Positions 6,756-15,587 of a stretch of DNA of 55,560 nt are shown here, piece after piece. Where the stretch lies: positions 1 through 55,560 of the forward strand of contig JABFXY010000010.1 of assembly GCA_013361525.1 (NCBI GenBank), read 5' to 3'. Made by a program: the position numbers and the translations under genes. The DNA comes from Polyangiaceae bacterium. GTDB taxonomy: Bacteria; Myxococcota_A; Polyangia; Polyangiales; Polyangiaceae. Positions within the stretch are counted from its first letter, which is position 1, and the number at the start of each line of letters is the position of its first letter. Under the pieces are notes generated by a model. It saw only the letters and a program-made list of their open reading frames with translations. It was not told the DNA's origin and ran no database searches.

Positions 6756-9115
6756 GCATTCGACCTCGCTTCACGGGCAGCCTCGCCGCGCTCTCGCCGG
6801 ACGAGCGAGCATCGATCCTCGACCGCGCGAGGCGTGATGCCGATCCCATCATCGAAGAGCGCGTGCGCGGAATCGTCGCGCGCGTACGCACGAATCGCGA
6901 CGCCGCTCTCGTCGATCTCACGCGCGAGCTCGACGGCGTCTCCCTCGACGCGCTCGAGGTCGAGCGCGACGCGATCCACGCCGTCCTCGGGCGGATGGAG
7001 CCTTCGATCGTGCTCGCCCTGGAACGTGCGGCGGCCAACATCGAGCGCGTTCATCGTGCATTCCTTCCGGCGCCGGTCGAGATCGAGAGCGAGCCCGGTG
7101 TTTGGGTCGGTCGTCGCGCGGATCCGCTCGCCGCCGTCGGCGTCTACGCGCCGGGCGGTCGCGCTGTCTATCCGTCGAGCGTGCTCATGGGCGTCGTCCC
7201 CGCGCGCGCCGCCGGCGTCGACGACATCGTCGTCTGCTCTCCGCCCGGGCCGAACGGCGCGCCGAGCGACGTCGTTCTCGCAGCGGCAGCCATCGGCGGC
7301 GCATCGCGCGTCTTCTCGATCGGCGGTGCACAAGCGATTGCCGCGCTCGCGTTCGGCACACCGTCGGTCCCGAAGGTCGATCGCATCGTGGGGCCGGGCA
7401 ATGCGTACGTCGCGGAGGCAAAGCGGCAGGTCGCGGGTGTGGTCGGCATCGATGCGCCTGCGGGGCCGAGCGAGATCCTCGTCATCGCCGACGAGTCCGC
7501 CGATGCGGAGCACGTCGCGCGCGAGCTACTCGCGCAGGCCGAGCACGATCCGGAGGCGAGCTGCGTCGCGCTCTCGACCTCGACCGAGCTCTGCGCGCGC
7601 ATCGTCGATGCGCTCGCCAAGGCAGACGTGGGCCGCGCATCCATCATCGAGCAGGCGCTCTCCTCGCGCGGGGCGGTGCTCGCCGTCTCCAGCGTCGAGG
7701 AGGCAATTGCGTTTGCCCGCGACTATGCGGCGGAGCACTTGCTGCTCGCGTTGCGCGATGCCGAAGCGTGGCTCCCGCGCGTGCGTCACGCCGGTACGGT
7801 GTTCCTCGGCGACGGCGCGTCGGTGGCGTTCGGCGACTACATGACCGGTGCGAACCACGTTCTGCCGACCGCCGGCGCTGCACGTTCTTTCTCGGGGCTC
7901 TCGTCGCTCGAGTTCGTTCGTTGGACCACATACCAACGCATCGACCGTGCGGCCGCCTCGTCGATGTCGTCCGACGTCGACATGCTCGCGACCTCCGAAG
8001 GGCTGCCCGCCCACGCGGCGGCCGCGCGTGCGTTTCGTTCCGCGGCCGTCGTCCCGCGCGCCAAGCAGCGCCCGCGCGCTCGATCGAGCTACGGGCAGAT
8101 GGCGCTCTACTCTTCGAATCGCCGTCCCGCACCGATCGATCTCTCCGACAACACGAACCAGCTCGGCCCGCCGCCGGGGGCTCTGGGTTTGCTCGACGGC
8201 GACGAGACGGAGGCGCTCTCTCGGTATCCGAGCCATTACGCCGACGGTCTCAAGCGCATCCTCGCGAGCAAGCTCGGCGTCGGCGCCGACGAGATCGTGA
8301 CGGGCTGCGGCAGCGACGACGTCCTCGACTCGACGATTCGTGCATTCGCATCGCCCGGCGAGCGCCTCGCGTTTCCGATGCCGACGTTCGCGATGGTTCC
8401 GTACTTCTGTCACATGAACGGCCTCGCGCCCTGCGGCGTGCCGCTGCTCGGCGCGGAACGTGGTTACGACGTCGACGCCGAGGCGCTCCTCGCGACGGGT
8501 GCGCGCATCATCTATCTGTGCTCGCCCAACAACCCGACGGGGACATTGACGACACGTGCCGCCGTCGAGCGCATCGTGTCGGAAGCCCCGGGCCTGGTGA
8601 TCTTGGACGAGGCGTACATCGAATACGCAGGCGAGAGCTTCGCCCGTCGCGCGAGAGATGCGGGGCGGCTCCTCGTCGTTCGCACGCTGTCGAAAGCGTA
8701 CGGTCTCGCCGGGGCGCGCATCGGATACGCCGTCGGCGCCCCGGAGCTCGTGCTCGAGGTCGAAAAGTCTCGCGGCCCGTACAAGATCACGCGCCTCGCC
8801 GAGAAAATGGCGGAGGCGGTGCTCGAGCACGATCAAGCGTGGGTCGATGCCGCCGTGTCGGACGTCGTCGCGGCGCGCGCGCGTTTCGAGCAATGGCTCA
8901 CCGAGCGCAACATCACATTCGTGCCGAGCGCGGCGAACTTCGTTCTGGTGCTCGCCCCTAATGCGAACGAAAAGGCGACACGCCTTCGTGAGCGCGGCGT
9001 CGCCGTGCGACCGTTCCCGGCGCTGGAGCGTTTCGGCGACGCGCTGCGCATCTCGGTCGGCCCATGGTCCGTCATGGAGCGCGTGCTCACGTCGTTCGAG
9101 GAGGTGCTCGCGTGA
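6752..9115 (+). CDS. hisD-hisC: Histidinol dehydrogenase - histidinol-phosphate aminotransferase fusion
   Basis: One uninterrupted 787-residue frame carries two enzymes. Residues 1-430 are histidinol dehydrogenase (HisD): QAEHDPEAS with zinc ligands Gln262 and His265, catalytic pair Glu328-His329 in YAAEHLL, Asp362 in GDYMTGANHVLPT, and His421 in EGLPAHAAA. Residues 455-787 are the PLP aminotransferase HisC: LSDNTNQLGPPP near the start, SPNNPTG (591-597), DEAYIEYAG, and TLSKAYGLAGARIGY with the PLP lysine at 648. A linker of about 25 basic residues joins them. HisC normally acts two steps before HisD. The frame overlaps hisG and hisH by four bases each. The fusion is unusual. Confidence 0.95.
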   Translation: MSIRPRFTGSLAALSPDERASILDRARRDADPIIEERVRGIVARVRTNRDAALVDLTRELDGVSLDALEVERDAIHAVLGRMEPSIVLALERAAANIERVHRAFLPAPVEIESEPGVWVGRRADPLAAVGVYAPGGRAVYPSSVLMGVVPARAAGVDDIVVCSPPGPNGAPSDVVLAAAAIGGASRVFSIGGAQAIAALAFGTPSVPKVDRIVGPGNAYVAEAKRQVAGVVGIDAPAGPSEILVIADESADAEHVARELLAQAEHDPEASCVALSTSTELCARIVDALAKADVGRASIIEQALSSRGAVLAVSSVEEAIAFARDYAAEHLLLALRDAEAWLPRVRHAGTVFLGDGASVAFGDYMTGANHVLPTAGAARSFSGLSSLEFVRWTTYQRIDRAAASSMSSDVDMLATSEGLPAHAAAARAFRSAAVVPRAKQRPRARSSYGQMALYSSNRRPAPIDLSDNTNQLGPPPGALGLLDGDETEALSRYPSHYADGLKRILASKLGVGADEIVTGCGSDDVLDSTIRAFASPGERLAFPMPTFAMVPYFCHMNGLAPCGVPLLGAERGYDVDAEALLATGARIIYLCSPNNPTGTLTTRAAVERIVSEAPGLVILDEAYIEYAGESFARRARDAGRLLVVRTLSKAYGLAGARIGYAVGAPELVLEVEKSRGPYKITRLAEKMAEAVLEHDQAWVDAAVSDVVAARARFEQWLTERNITFVPSAANFVLVLAPNANEKATRLRERGVAVRPFPALERFGDALRISVGPWSVMERVLTSFEEVLA

Positions 9116-9705
9116 AAATCGCGCTCCTCGACCTCGGCTTCGGCAACCTGCACTCGCTCGCGAAAGCCTTTTCGTCGATTGCACCCGATACCGAGGTGAC
9201 CATTGCCCCGCGCGTGAGCGACGCGTCCCACGCCGATCTCTGGGTGTTGCCCGGGGTCGGTGGATGGTCCGCGGTCTCGCTCGAACAGCATCGTGAAACG
9301 CTTCGCGCCGCGCTCGAGCGGGGTCAGCCGTGCATCGGGATCTGCCTCGGAATGCAGCTGCTCTTTGACGACAGCGAAGAAGGAGCGGGGAAGGGCATTG
9401 GCTTCTTCGAAGGCTCGGTGACACGTCTTTCATCGGCGCGCCGCCCACACATGGGCTGGAGCCGCGTGGCCGGCACCGAACGTGCCGGTTCGCTCGCCGT
9501 TCCTCACGCGGCCTACTTCGCCCACTCGTTCGCGTGCAGGCCGCGGGACGAGGCAACGGTCGTCGCGACGACGACGATCGAGGGCGACACGTTCGCGTGC
9601 GTCGCCGAAAAGAAGCGCACGATCGGCATTCAGTTTCATCCGGAGAAGAGCTCCACCGAAGGGATCGCATTCCTCGCGAGCGCGGTGCGCCGGGTGACCG
9701 CGTGA
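9112..9705 (+). CDS. hisH: Imidazole glycerol phosphate synthase, glutaminase subunit
   Basis: HisH is the class I glutamine amidotransferase that feeds ammonia to HisF. At 197 residues it has the usual size. The nucleophile elbow GQPCIGICLGMQLLF places Cys78 as catalytic, and IGIQFHPEKSS supplies His176 and Glu178. The N-terminus IALLDLGFGNLHSLAKA is typical. The start is GTG within a GTGA overlap with the stop of hisDC. Its partner hisF lies three genes downstream, with hisA and hisB between. Confidence 0.95.
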   Translation: MKIALLDLGFGNLHSLAKAFSSIAPDTEVTIAPRVSDASHADLWVLPGVGGWSAVSLEQHRETLRAALERGQPCIGICLGMQLLFDDSEEGAGKGIGFFEGSVTRLSSARRPHMGWSRVAGTERAGSLAVPHAAYFAHSFACRPRDEATVVATTTIEGDTFACVAEKKRTIGIQFHPEKSSTEGIAFLASAVRRVTA

Positions 9706-10415
9706 TCGCGATACCCGCCGTGGATCTCCGCCAGGGCGCCTGCGTCCAGCTCGTCGGCGGCTCGTACGACGCGGAGCGCATTCGAATCCCCGATCCGGTT
9801 GCGCAGGCGAATGCCTTTTACGCCGACGGCTTTCGGCATTTGCACGTCGTGGATCTCGATGCGGCGACCGGTCGCGGCGACAACGCCGCCGTCATCGACG
9901 CCATCTTGAAGCTGCCCGAGCGTATCGTCACGGTCGGCGGCGGCATCCGCACGATCGAGCGGGCTCGCGAGCTCGTGGATCGAGGAGCGGCTCGTGTCGT
10001 CGTCGGCACGCGTGCCGTCGAAGATCCCGCTTTTGTCGCCGAGGTCGCGAGCGCCGTTCCGGGGAAGGTCGTCGTCTCGCTCGACGTGCGTGGTCGCGAG
10101 GTGACGACGCGCGGCTGGGCACACGGAAGCGGGAAAATGATCGATACGCTCCTCGAGACCCTGCGAGGCCTCGATCTCGCGGGTGTGCTCGTAACGGCCG
10201 TGCACGTCGAGGGCACGCTCGGCGGTGTCGATGCCGCGCTCTACGAAGAGGTCGTCGCCGCCTCGCCCGTCGACGTCATCGCGTCCGGAGGTGTGGGCTC
10301 CGCCGACGATCTCCGCACGCTCGCGCGTCTGGGGTGCCGCGCGGCCGTGGTGGGTATGGCGCTCTATACGGGGGCGCTCGATGCGCCGGCCATCGCGAAG
10401 GAGTTCTCTGCGTGA
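9702..10415 (+). CDS. hisA: ProFAR isomerase
   Basis: HisA isomerises ProFAR to PRFAR, the substrate of HisF. The protein is a half-barrel-duplicated TIM barrel of 237 residues. IPAVDLRQGACVQL carries catalytic Asp8; VVSLDVRG supplies the second aspartate; GGGIRT and ASGGVGSADDLR are the two phosphate loops. The strand-6 loop reads LVTAVHVEGTLGG where most HisA proteins have TDI-x-x-DGTL, a visible departure; the threonine is kept. GTG start inside a GTGA overlap with hisH. HisA and HisF share an origin, and both are present as separate genes. Confidence 0.93.
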   Translation: MIAIPAVDLRQGACVQLVGGSYDAERIRIPDPVAQANAFYADGFRHLHVVDLDAATGRGDNAAVIDAILKLPERIVTVGGGIRTIERARELVDRGAARVVVGTRAVEDPAFVAEVASAVPGKVVVSLDVRGREVTTRGWAHGSGKMIDTLLETLRGLDLAGVLVTAVHVEGTLGGVDAALYEEVVAASPVDVIASGGVGSADDLRTLARLGCRAAVVGMALYTGALDAPAIAKEFSA

Positions 10416-10978
10416 AGAAGCTCGTTCGGAAAACGAAAGAAACGAAGGTCGAGATCGCGCTCGCACGCACGTCCGGCGCCGGGCTGTCGGAGGTTCACGT
10501 CTCGACGGGCCTCAAGTTCTTCGATCACATGCTGACCACGCTATTTCGGTATGCGGGCCTCGATTGCAGGCTCGTTGCCGAAGGCGATCTGACGCACCAC
10601 GTGATGGAGGATGTCGCCATTACGGCCGGTCGCGCCGTTCGCACGATCTTGCCGCGTGCGGCCGCGCGCTTCGGCGAGCGCACCATTCCGATGGATGACG
10701 CGCTCGTGCACGCCGTGATCGACGCCGGTGGGCGGTTCTATTTCGCGGGGAAGCTCCCGAGCCGCCTCTACACCCACGTTCTGCGCTCGTTCGCAGATTC
10801 GCTCGGCGCGACGTTGCACGTCCGTATCCTCGCGGGCGAAGACCGGCACCACATCATCGAGGCGGCATTCAAGGCGACCGGGCTCGCGTTGCGACAAGCG
10901 ATGAGCGACACCGGCGGCGAAGTCTTCAGTCTCAAGGGTACCGAAGAGATCGCGTCCGACGACACGGAGCAAGCATGA
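10412..10978 (+). CDS. hisB: Imidazoleglycerol-phosphate dehydratase
   Basis: HisB dehydrates IGP to imidazole acetol phosphate using manganese. Metal-binding histidine clusters are visible: FFDHMLTTL, DLTHHVMEDVAI and DRHHIIEAAFKATG. At 188 residues it is the monofunctional dehydratase without the N-terminal phosphatase found in enterobacterial HisB, so a separate histidinol phosphatase is required; hisN at 12716 fits. GTG start within a GTGA overlap with hisA, and ATGA overlap with hisF. Confidence 0.95.
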   Translation: MKKLVRKTKETKVEIALARTSGAGLSEVHVSTGLKFFDHMLTTLFRYAGLDCRLVAEGDLTHHVMEDVAITAGRAVRTILPRAAARFGERTIPMDDALVHAVIDAGGRFYFAGKLPSRLYTHVLRSFADSLGATLHVRILAGEDRHHIIEAAFKATGLALRQAMSDTGGEVFSLKGTEEIASDDTEQA

Positions 10979-11742
10979 GCGCCAACCTGCGGCGCGTCGT
11001 CGTGTGCCTGGACGTCGACGGCGGTCGTGTGAAAAAGGGTGTGCGCTTCGAAGGGCTGCGCGACGTCGGTGATCCGGTCGAGCTCGCCGCTCGCTACGAA
11101 GCGGAAGGCGCCGACGAGCTCGTGTTCCTCGACATCACCGCGACGGTCGAATCACGTCCGGCGCTCTTCGAGATCGTGAGGCGCACCGCCGAGGTGTTGT
11201 TCATTCCGCTCACGCTCGGCGGCGGCATTCGCTCCGTCGATGACGTCGCGACGGCGCTCCGTGCCGGCGCCGACAAGGTCGCCGTCAATTCCGCTGCGGT
11301 CTCCGATCCGACCTTGCTTACGGCTGCGGCGGAGCGCTTTGGCGCGCAGTGTGTCGTCTTGAGCATCGACGCGAAACGGGACGCGACGTCTCCGTCGGGC
11401 TTTCGCGTCGTCACGCACGGAGGGCGCCGACCAACCTCGCTCGATGCGGTCGAATGGGCGCGCGCAGGGGCGCGTGCCGGGGCGGGGGAGATCTTGCTCA
11501 CCAGCATCGACCACGACGGTGCACGCGATGGCTATGAGCTCGAGCTCACGCGTGTGGTGGCGGCTGCGGTCGAGGTTCCTGTCGTCGCATCGGGTGGCGC
11601 AGGTGCTCCGCGGCATCTCGTCGAGCTGTTCCAATCGACAGGGGCCGATGCAGCGCTCGTTGCGGGGATCTTGCACGACGGCGTGACGACCGTCGGTGCG
11701 CTGAAAGCTGCATTGCGCGACGGCGACGTCGCGGTTCGCTGA
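10975..11742 (+). CDS. hisF: Imidazole glycerol phosphate synthase, cyclase subunit
   Basis: HisF uses ammonia from HisH to turn PRFAR into IGP and AICAR. It is a 255-residue TIM barrel with VVVCLDVDGGRVKKGVRF (catalytic Asp13), LTLGGGIRSVDD (phosphate loop 1), LLTSIDHDGARDGYE with the second catalytic aspartate, and VVASGGAGAPRHL (phosphate loop 2). The ATG overlaps the hisB stop by one ATGA. It ends the first uninterrupted his block; the next 99 bases hold no clear terminator, only a small AGCCGG/CCGGCT inverted repeat. Confidence 0.95.
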   Translation: MSANLRRVVVCLDVDGGRVKKGVRFEGLRDVGDPVELAARYEAEGADELVFLDITATVESRPALFEIVRRTAEVLFIPLTLGGGIRSVDDVATALRAGADKVAVNSAAVSDPTLLTAAAERFGAQCVVLSIDAKRDATSPSGFRVVTHGGRRPTSLDAVEWARAGARAGAGEILLTSIDHDGARDGYELELTRVVAAAVEVPVVASGGAGAPRHLVELFQSTGADAALVAGILHDGVTTVGALKAALRDGDVAVR

Positions 11743-11841
11743 CCAAGCTCCACTTACCCGCGTTCGCCTTCGGCGCACCGCGCCTCGTGGGAGCCGGCCC
11801 GGCTGGTCTCGCTTCGCTCGACGTGGCCTGCCCCACTCGGC

Positions 11842-12624
11842 TCAGCGCTTCGACGCCGCAATCTTTCCGACGAGCTCCGTCGCGCTGGCCGTGGCCTCCT
11901 CGTCCGAACCACCCATCGTGATGATTGCGGTACCCCCCGCGATGGCGTCCATCACCACCGGAACCGATTGAACCTCACCATTCGAAACGATCGCCATGCG
12001 CCGCTTGATGAGCTTGCGCGTCCACGTCTCGAACGTGCCGGTGCCCTCTTGCGTGAACGTCAGCTGCACCGCGATTCGTTCGCCCTCCCTTTCGGGCTTT
12101 TGCAATTCTGCGCGGGCTACGTCTCGCTCCGTCATGAATCGATCCGCGAGCACGTAACTGCGAGCGCCCGTTCGCTTCAGCACATCCGAATCGGGGGCGC
12201 GCTGGTAGACGGGTTGCCATCCGAGGGTGCGCCCCGCCGGCGCGAGCGCCGCCAGCTTCTTCGCAATCTGCTCGCGACGAGCTCCCTCCCCGGCACCTGC
12301 ACGAACCATGACGAAGGTGCGAACGCCGGAGCCCGGAAAGTACGATCCACCCTCTCGGTTGACCTCTACCTCGTTCGACGGCGGCTCCTTCAAGAAAGGC
12401 TCGAAGTAATCCTGTTCGTCGTCGACTGCATAAAAGGCGATCACCGAGCCCTCGGCTGTCGTCGCGCTCTTTTCTGTGGTGGTCGGGACGGCGCTCGCCG
12501 ACGAGAGCGTGCCCGACGTGACGACGTTGTTCGCGGTCGATGCATCGTTCTTCGACTCGCCGCAGCCGCTCGAAATGCCGAATACGACGAGCGCCGCAAA
12601 GCCCACACTCCGCACAGAAAGCAT
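11842..12624 (-). CDS. Lipoprotein with SecD P1-head-like domain
   Basis: The N-terminus is a lipoprotein signal: MLSVRSVGFAALVVFGISSGC with the lipid cysteine at 21. A Ser/Thr/Ala-rich spacer follows to about residue 60. The C-terminal 90 residues (VQLTFTQEGTGTFETWTRKL, then RRMAIVSNGEVQSVPVVMDAI, then GGTAIITMGGSDEEATASA) follow the pattern of the SecD P1 head: LxFTxEG, rlAIvxDgxVxsaPxv, GgxaxItg and the EEA helix. SecD itself has six membrane segments, absent here, so this is a free head domain anchored to a membrane. It lies antisense between hisF and hisN. Confidence 0.75.
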   Translation of the reverse strand: MLSVRSVGFAALVVFGISSGCGESKNDASTANNVVTSGTLSSASAVPTTTEKSATTAEGSVIAFYAVDDEQDYFEPFLKEPPSNEVEVNREGGSYFPGSGVRTFVMVRAGAGEGARREQIAKKLAALAPAGRTLGWQPVYQRAPDSDVLKRTGARSYVLADRFMTERDVARAELQKPEREGERIAVQLTFTQEGTGTFETWTRKLIKRRMAIVSNGEVQSVPVVMDAIAGGTAIITMGGSDEEATASATELVGKIAASKR

Positions 12625-12715
12625 CGCGGCCTTTTGCCACCGTCATCGTCGCGGCGCCAGATGACGGCTCGACCCGAGGCACACTACCGACAAGCCGTGT
12701 AGCATCACCCACCTC

Positions 12716-13513
12716 ATGACGCGCAGCCTGCTGGAAGCCACGATCGATCTCGCAAAGGTGACCGGACGCGTCGCGCTCGACCATTACAAGCGTCACGCGC
12801 GTGGCGAGCGATTGGACGTCGAGATGAAGAAGGACGGGTCGCCGGTCTCCGCGGCCGACCGCGCCTCCGAGCAGGCGGCGCGCGATTTCATTCATCGGCA
12901 CTTTCCGCAGGACGGCATCCTCGGTGAAGAGCTCGGCGAAGAGCGGCCCGAGGCGCCGCGGCGGTGGTGCATCGATCCCATCGACGGCACGAAGAGCTTT
13001 CTCGCCGGTACGCCGCTCTGGGGGTCGCTCGTCGCGCTCGTCGAGGGACAAGAGGTGCTTGCGGGGGCTGCCTATTTCCCCGTCACCGACGAGCTCGTCG
13101 CCGCGGCACCCGGGAGTGGTTGCGTGACCGCCGGCGCGCCGGCGGGTGTGTCGACCATTGCCGACATTGCGCAATCGGTCGTGCTCACCACCGACGAACG
13201 TTTCCTGGACTCGAGGCATTGCCTCGAGCCGTGGCGCACGCTCGAAAACCAGGCACGCATCGCGCGAACGTGGGGCGATTGTTTTGGTTACTACCTCGTC
13301 GCGACGGGCCGCGCCGAGCTCATGACCGACGGCATCCTCAGCCCCTGGGATGCCGCGTGTTTTTTGCCCATCATCGAAGAAGCGGGGGGCGTGTTTACCG
13401 ATTGGGACGGCAAACGTACGGCGTTCGGGCGCGGCGTCATTGCGACGAACCGCGTTCTGGCCGGTGATCTCCGGCGGGCGTTGAGCGTCCCTTTCAGCGA
13501 GGCGAGCCGATGA
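12716..13513 (+). CDS. hisN: Histidinol-phosphatase, inositol monophosphatase type
   Basis: This is a magnesium-dependent phosphatase of the IMPase fold. Motifs: GEELGEE (first metal site, about residues 70-76), WCIDPIDGTKSFLAGTP (the DPIDGT metal motif), and DGILSPWDAACFLPIIEEAGG (the WD motif with the last metal aspartate). At 265 residues it is the usual size. The context, overlapped with hisIE and in a locus whose HisB lacks the phosphatase domain, makes histidinol phosphate the likely substrate. An inositol or other sugar-phosphate specificity cannot be excluded from motifs alone. Confidence 0.9.
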   Translation: MTRSLLEATIDLAKVTGRVALDHYKRHARGERLDVEMKKDGSPVSAADRASEQAARDFIHRHFPQDGILGEELGEERPEAPRRWCIDPIDGTKSFLAGTPLWGSLVALVEGQEVLAGAAYFPVTDELVAAAPGSGCVTAGAPAGVSTIADIAQSVVLTTDERFLDSRHCLEPWRTLENQARIARTWGDCFGYYLVATGRAELMTDGILSPWDAACFLPIIEEAGGVFTDWDGKRTAFGRGVIATNRVLAGDLRRALSVPFSEASR

Positions 13514-14124
13514 AGACACCGCTCGATCTGGACACCATCGATTTCGAAAAAGGCGGCGGGCTCGTGCCCGTCGTCGCGCAGCACGCGCGGACCAATGCCG
13601 TGCTCATGGTCGCTTATGCCAATCGCCAGGCGCTCGAAGAGAGTATCGGCACCGGCGAGATGCATTTCTTTTCGCGTACGCGCGGCCTCTGGCGAAAGGG
13701 CCATACGAGCGGTCACGTCTTGCGCGTGGTCGAGCTTCTCACCGATTGCGATCGCGACACCGTCCTCGCGCGGGTGGAGCCATTCGGTCCGACGTGCCAC
13801 ACCGGGCAAACGACCTGCTTCGGGGAGCCGCAGATCGACGCCATTCGAAAGCTCGAAGCCGTCGTCCTCAAACGCGCGACCAAGCCGCCGAAGACGCCGG
13901 ACGAGGTCTCGTACACCCGTGAGCTGCTCGCGGATCGCAACCTTCGCCTCAAGAAAATCAGCGAAGAGACCGGGGAGCTGACGGTCGCGCTCGCCGACGC
14001 CAACGACAAAGAGCGAATCGCAGAGGAAGCGGCGGACCTCGTCTATCACGTGATCGTTGCGCTCCAAGGCGCAGGGGTGTCGTTCGACGAGGTTCGGCGG
14101 ATCCTGGATGCCCGGGCGAAGTAG
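13510..14124 (+). CDS. hisIE: PR-AMP cyclohydrolase / PR-ATP pyrophosphatase
   Basis: A fused enzyme for steps 2 and 3. The HisI half (about residues 1-110) has MVAYANRQALEES, RGLWRKGHTSGH, the metal aspartates in LTDCDRDTVL and zinc cysteines in GPTCHTGQTTCF. The HisE half (about 112-204) has LADRNLRLKKISEETGELTVAL and EEAADLVYHVIVAL, the alpha-helical pyrophosphatase motif E-E-x-x-E and E-x-A-D. The fusion is common in bacteria. Its ATG overlaps the hisN stop (ATGA). Confidence 0.95.
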   Translation: MKTPLDLDTIDFEKGGGLVPVVAQHARTNAVLMVAYANRQALEESIGTGEMHFFSRTRGLWRKGHTSGHVLRVVELLTDCDRDTVLARVEPFGPTCHTGQTTCFGEPQIDAIRKLEAVVLKRATKPPKTPDEVSYTRELLADRNLRLKKISEETGELTVALADANDKERIAEEAADLVYHVIVALQGAGVSFDEVRRILDARAK

Positions 14125-14147
14125 CCCGCTCGACCAACAGGCTCGTC

Positions 14148-15491
14148 ATGCGCTTCAACTATCTCGGGCACGCGTCTTGGCTCGTCGAAGCATCGGGATT
14201 GCGGCTCATGCTGGACCCGCTGCTCCACGAACGGCACGCAGGCGGCGTCTTCGAGGTCGTTCCTCGGCGGCGAATCGATCCGAAATCGATTCGTGCCGAT
14301 TTCGTATTCGTTTCGCACGCCCATTTCGACCATTTCGATATCGATAGCCTCGGAGCGCTCGCCCGGGCCGACCCGGACACCGTGTTCGTGACGAGCGACG
14401 ATCTGGTCGCGGAGGTCGCGAGCATTCTCGGTTTCTCGACGGTTCGCGTCGTCGCTCCCGGCACGCAGGTGGAGCTCTCGGGCGGGCTGTCGTTCACCAC
14501 GACGCCTTCCTACGCACCGGAGATCGAGTGGGGGACCCTTTATCGAGACGCGACCGGCTCGGTCTGGAACCTCATCGATACCGTATTTCCGTCCCCCGCG
14601 GACGTCGCTGCGATTCGAGCCGCCGTCCTGGGCGACGCGGAGCTCGACCTCGCGCTCGCCCCGATTCAAACATTGCGCGAGATCGCTCTGTCGACCGCGG
14701 GCGACGTCGGGTTTTCGCCTGTCGACCACCGACACCTGCTGGCGTGCGCGGTCGCGACCGGCGCAAAGACCATTGCGCCGAGCGCCTGCGGGGAGGCATT
14801 GACGCAGCCGTACGACGCCCTCAATCGCTACGTGTATCCCGTCTCCAGGGCGCGCGCGACCCGCGATTTGCAGCGCTTTTCACCTTCGACGAACACGATC
14901 GCCCCACGCCTCGGGCAAGCAATCGTGGTCGAAGGTGGACATATCGACCTCGAGCCCGCCAGCCTTCCGATCGAATGGCTCGGAGAGGGCGACGACCCGC
15001 GCTTCTTCGCGCCCATCGAGCCCGCCCGTATGTACGATCCCAACCTCGACGGACGCGATCCGGGGGAGATGCGCAATGCCGCTCGAGCATGGTGCGAGAC
15101 CGATCTCGCGCCCGCGCTCGGGCGCTCGCTCGGCGGCCGCGAAGATGCGGGCCGCCTGTCGCTAGTCCTCGAGATCGTCGGCCCGGACGACCGGTTCGCG
15201 TTGCGCTTCGATGGTAGAGGGCACTGCGTCGGTGGGACGGATCCGGAATATGACGTCTTCGTCACTGTCGCGGAATCGATGCTGCTCGACGTCATCGAAG
15301 GAAAACGCGGCTGGGTGGAGCCACTTTTGGCCGGCCTCCTGCGCTCCTCCATACGCGGCGCCGAGATCTCACCTGGGCGCTGCGATCCATTGCAGATCGC
15401 GCCCATCTTTCCCTATTACGCCATTCCCTATCGGCGCAGCATCGAGCGCGCCGTTATCGCGCGCGCTCGGGCATATGCCAGCCGTCGCTGA
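14148..15491 (+). CDS. Metallo-beta-lactamase-fold protein, 447 aa
   Basis: Residues 1-270 form a UlaG-type metallo-beta-lactamase fold: FNYLGHASWLVE at the start and the metal motif SHAHFDHFD with His57, His59, Asp61 and His62. The remaining 170 residues are an added domain. Its end (FDGRGHCVGGTDPEYDVFVTVAESMLLDVIEGKRGW) resembles a sterol-carrier-like or substrate-binding module, a tentative reading. It begins 23 bases after hisIE on the same strand and may be read through from it, but no link with histidine is visible. The inverted repeat after it is the likely terminator. Confidence 0.8.
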   Translation: MRFNYLGHASWLVEASGLRLMLDPLLHERHAGGVFEVVPRRRIDPKSIRADFVFVSHAHFDHFDIDSLGALARADPDTVFVTSDDLVAEVASILGFSTVRVVAPGTQVELSGGLSFTTTPSYAPEIEWGTLYRDATGSVWNLIDTVFPSPADVAAIRAAVLGDAELDLALAPIQTLREIALSTAGDVGFSPVDHRHLLACAVATGAKTIAPSACGEALTQPYDALNRYVYPVSRARATRDLQRFSPSTNTIAPRLGQAIVVEGGHIDLEPASLPIEWLGEGDDPRFFAPIEPARMYDPNLDGRDPGEMRNAARAWCETDLAPALGRSLGGREDAGRLSLVLEIVGPDDRFALRFDGRGHCVGGTDPEYDVFVTVAESMLLDVIEGKRGWVEPLLAGLLRSSIRGAEISPGRCDPLQIAPIFPYYAIPYRRSIERAVIARARAYASRR

Positions 15492-15504
15492 AGCAAAGAG
15501 AGAT

Positions 15505-15580
15505 AAACAGGAAGACGGGAAGCCCAGAGGATGATTGGGATATTGTTCTAAATCCTTCCTGTCTTCCCGCCTTCCTGTTT
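15505..15580. terminator. Bidirectional terminator-like inverted repeat
   Basis: The left arm at 15505-15522 (AAACAGGAAGACGGGAAG) pairs with 15563-15580 with one mismatch in 18. The arms begin in AAA and end in TTT, so on either strand the stem is followed by U-rich RNA. It lies between convergent genes ending at 15491 and 15588. The 40-base loop is long for a standard terminator; an inner GGAAG/CTTCC pairing may shorten it. Confidence 0.7.
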
Positions 15581-15587
15581 AATTCTC

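Noticed and set aside
10334..10411. Longer N-terminus for HisB from an upstream ATG
   Set aside because: Would overlap hisA by 82 bases; GTG 10412 gives the standard protein and the locus-wide GTGA overlap.
11743..11841. Terminator after hisF
   Set aside because: Only a short AGCCGG/CCGGCT repeat without T-run; not enough to call.
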